In this document: positions 14,473 to 15,200 of the stretch, piece after piece
How positions within the stretch are numbered: position 1 is the stretch's first letter
Layout of the letters: each line of letters begins with the position of its first letter
NCBI GenBank assembly: GCA_019236485.1
Contig: JAFAIY010000451.1
Location: 1 to 15,200, forward strand
DNA length: 15,200 nucleotides
From: Comamonas sp.
GTDB taxonomy: Bacteria > Pseudomonadota > Gammaproteobacteria > Burkholderiales > Burkholderiaceae_C
Direction: 5' to 3'
Program-made: the position numbers and the translations under genes
The notes under the pieces: generated by a model
What the model was told of the DNA's origin: nothing
Databases searched by the model: none
What the model saw: only the letters and a program-made list of their open reading frames with translations

Positions 14473-15024
14473 TTACTGGATGATGAAGCTGGAAAACAGC
14501 ACGCGGCGCACCGGACTCTTGCGGCCGGAGCGCGGGCTGTCGTCTTCCTCATCGTCGTCACGCGAACGCTTCTTGGCGCTGGCGCCATAGCCCAGCGGTG
14601 CGGAAACCTCGGTCAGAATGTCTGTAGCCAGCTTTTCCTTGCCTTCGCGCGCCAGCAGCTCGTCGGCCGTGCGCTGGGACACCAGCATCAGAATGCCGCT
14701 GCGGATGCTGGGCAGGTATTGCTTGACGGTGGAAGCCGTCTTCTCGTCGGCCAGCTCCAGCGTGATGCCCAGCTGCACAAAGCGATCGCCACCGGGGTCG
14801 GCCAGATTGGCCACCATATTGTCCAGCGGCAGAAAGGTCGGCACCGTGGCGTGGGACGACGCGCTCTCCTCGCCGTCGGCGGCGCTGTGGCGCTGCTGCA
14901 TCATCCACACATAAGCGCCTGCCGCGACTATGGCCAGCACGGCAATGATGGCCACGATGACGATCAGCTTCTTGCTCTTGGCCGGAGCAGGCGCAGCAGG
15001 GGAGGCATTGGAGTTGGCTGACAC
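14473..15024 (-). CDS. fliL: FliL, flagellar basal body-associated protein
   Basis: 183 residues. A short cytoplasmic N-terminus is followed by one membrane helix (about 20-40), then a periplasmic domain with PLDNMVANLADPGGDRFVQLGITLE and a terminal VRRVLFSSFIIQ, both typical of FliL. It sits near the stator and supports motor torque and stator stability. A charged low-complexity stretch (151-169, Asp/Glu run flanked by Lys/Arg) is inserted before the conserved tail. The start is GTG at 15024 with AGGA about ten bases upstream. It is the first gene of the fliLMNOPQR cluster in this window. Confidence 0.95.
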   Translation of the reverse strand: MSANSNASPAAPAPAKSKKLIVIVAIIAVLAIVAAGAYVWMMQQRHSAADGEESASSHATVPTFLPLDNMVANLADPGGDRFVQLGITLELADEKTASTVKQYLPSIRSGILMLVSQRTADELLAREGKEKLATDILTEVSAPLGYGASAKKRSRDDDEEDDSPRSGRKSPVRRVLFSSFIIQ

Positions 15025-15200
15025 GGCGGGTATTCCTCAAAAGTGAGGGACTGCATCCGCCCCGCAGCCATTGCCGCGACACGAAAGGTCCACGCCGAAA
15101 TTATTGGCCGTCTGCCCCCGGCGCCATTGCCGGAATAAAACTGCGAAATCCTGATTGATCGGGGGTTCACCGCGCGCCCGGACCACTCCAAGGCGCCCCT
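15025..15200 (-). other. Region upstream of fliL, no gene supported
   Basis: I see no convincing protein here on either strand. On the minus strand GCCAATAA (15102-15095) matches the FliA -10 element GCCGATAA at seven of eight positions, but no TAAA-type -35 lies 15 bases before it. A CCGGC/GCCGG dyad sits at 15118-15133. The fliL operon promoter is expected in or beyond this segment. Confidence 0.3.

Noticed and set aside
15095..15130. FliA promoter for fliL
   Set aside because: GCCAATAA is a good -10 match, but no TAAA-like -35 is present at the proper distance.

Overview
The window reads as chromosomal DNA of a high-GC, flagellated betaproteobacterium. The protein sequences, the one-operon che set and the fliLMNOPQR order fit Burkholderiales, most likely Comamonadaceae (Comamonas/Delftia-like). 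That placement is inference from recognition, since no database search was possible. No insertion sequence, prophage, CRISPR array or tRNA gene is visible.

Layout. (1) Positions 1-454 hold no protein gene. The minus strand carries an extended -10 promoter (near 203-233) and a highly structured leader RNA that runs off the left edge and looks like the leader of a stable-RNA (probably rRNA) operon. A strong hairpin at 363-395 precedes the next gene. (2) 455-2341, plus strand: uup, a duplicated ABC-F ATPase. (3) 2358-2444: a large bidirectional terminator between the converging uup and che transcripts. (4) 2453-8858, minus strand: a chemotaxis operon, read in transcription order as a small CheZ-like gene (8858-8415), cheY, cheA, cheW, cheR, cheD, cheB. 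(5) 8980-10789, plus strand, divergent from che: a soluble hybrid histidine kinase (receiver-HisKA_3-HATPase) and a NarL/FixJ-type response regulator with a TTG start. (6) 10842-15024, minus strand: the flagellar operon fliL-fliM-fliN-fliO-fliP-fliQ-fliR, with several overlapping genes. (7) 15025-15200: the region upstream of fliL, with no gene I can support.

How they work together. Receptors (not encoded here) act through CheW on CheA. CheA phosphorylates CheY and CheB, and CheR, CheD and CheB set receptor modification. CheY-P would bind the N-terminal peptide of FliM, which is encoded in the same window. FliM and FliN form the switch, FliL supports the motor, and FliOPQR belong to the flagellar export gate.

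The points most worth a second look are these. The 147-residue first gene of the che operon carries a CheZ-type DxxxQ motif, and its tail resembles both the CheY-binding peptide of FliM and the last six residues of CheD. The two-component pair between the chemotaxis and flagellar operons has a kinase that begins with a receiver domain. A G8 tract lies next to the phosphorylated histidine codon of cheA. The leader RNA at the left edge shows orientation-specific pairing. Most of the window is otherwise ordinary core motility DNA.
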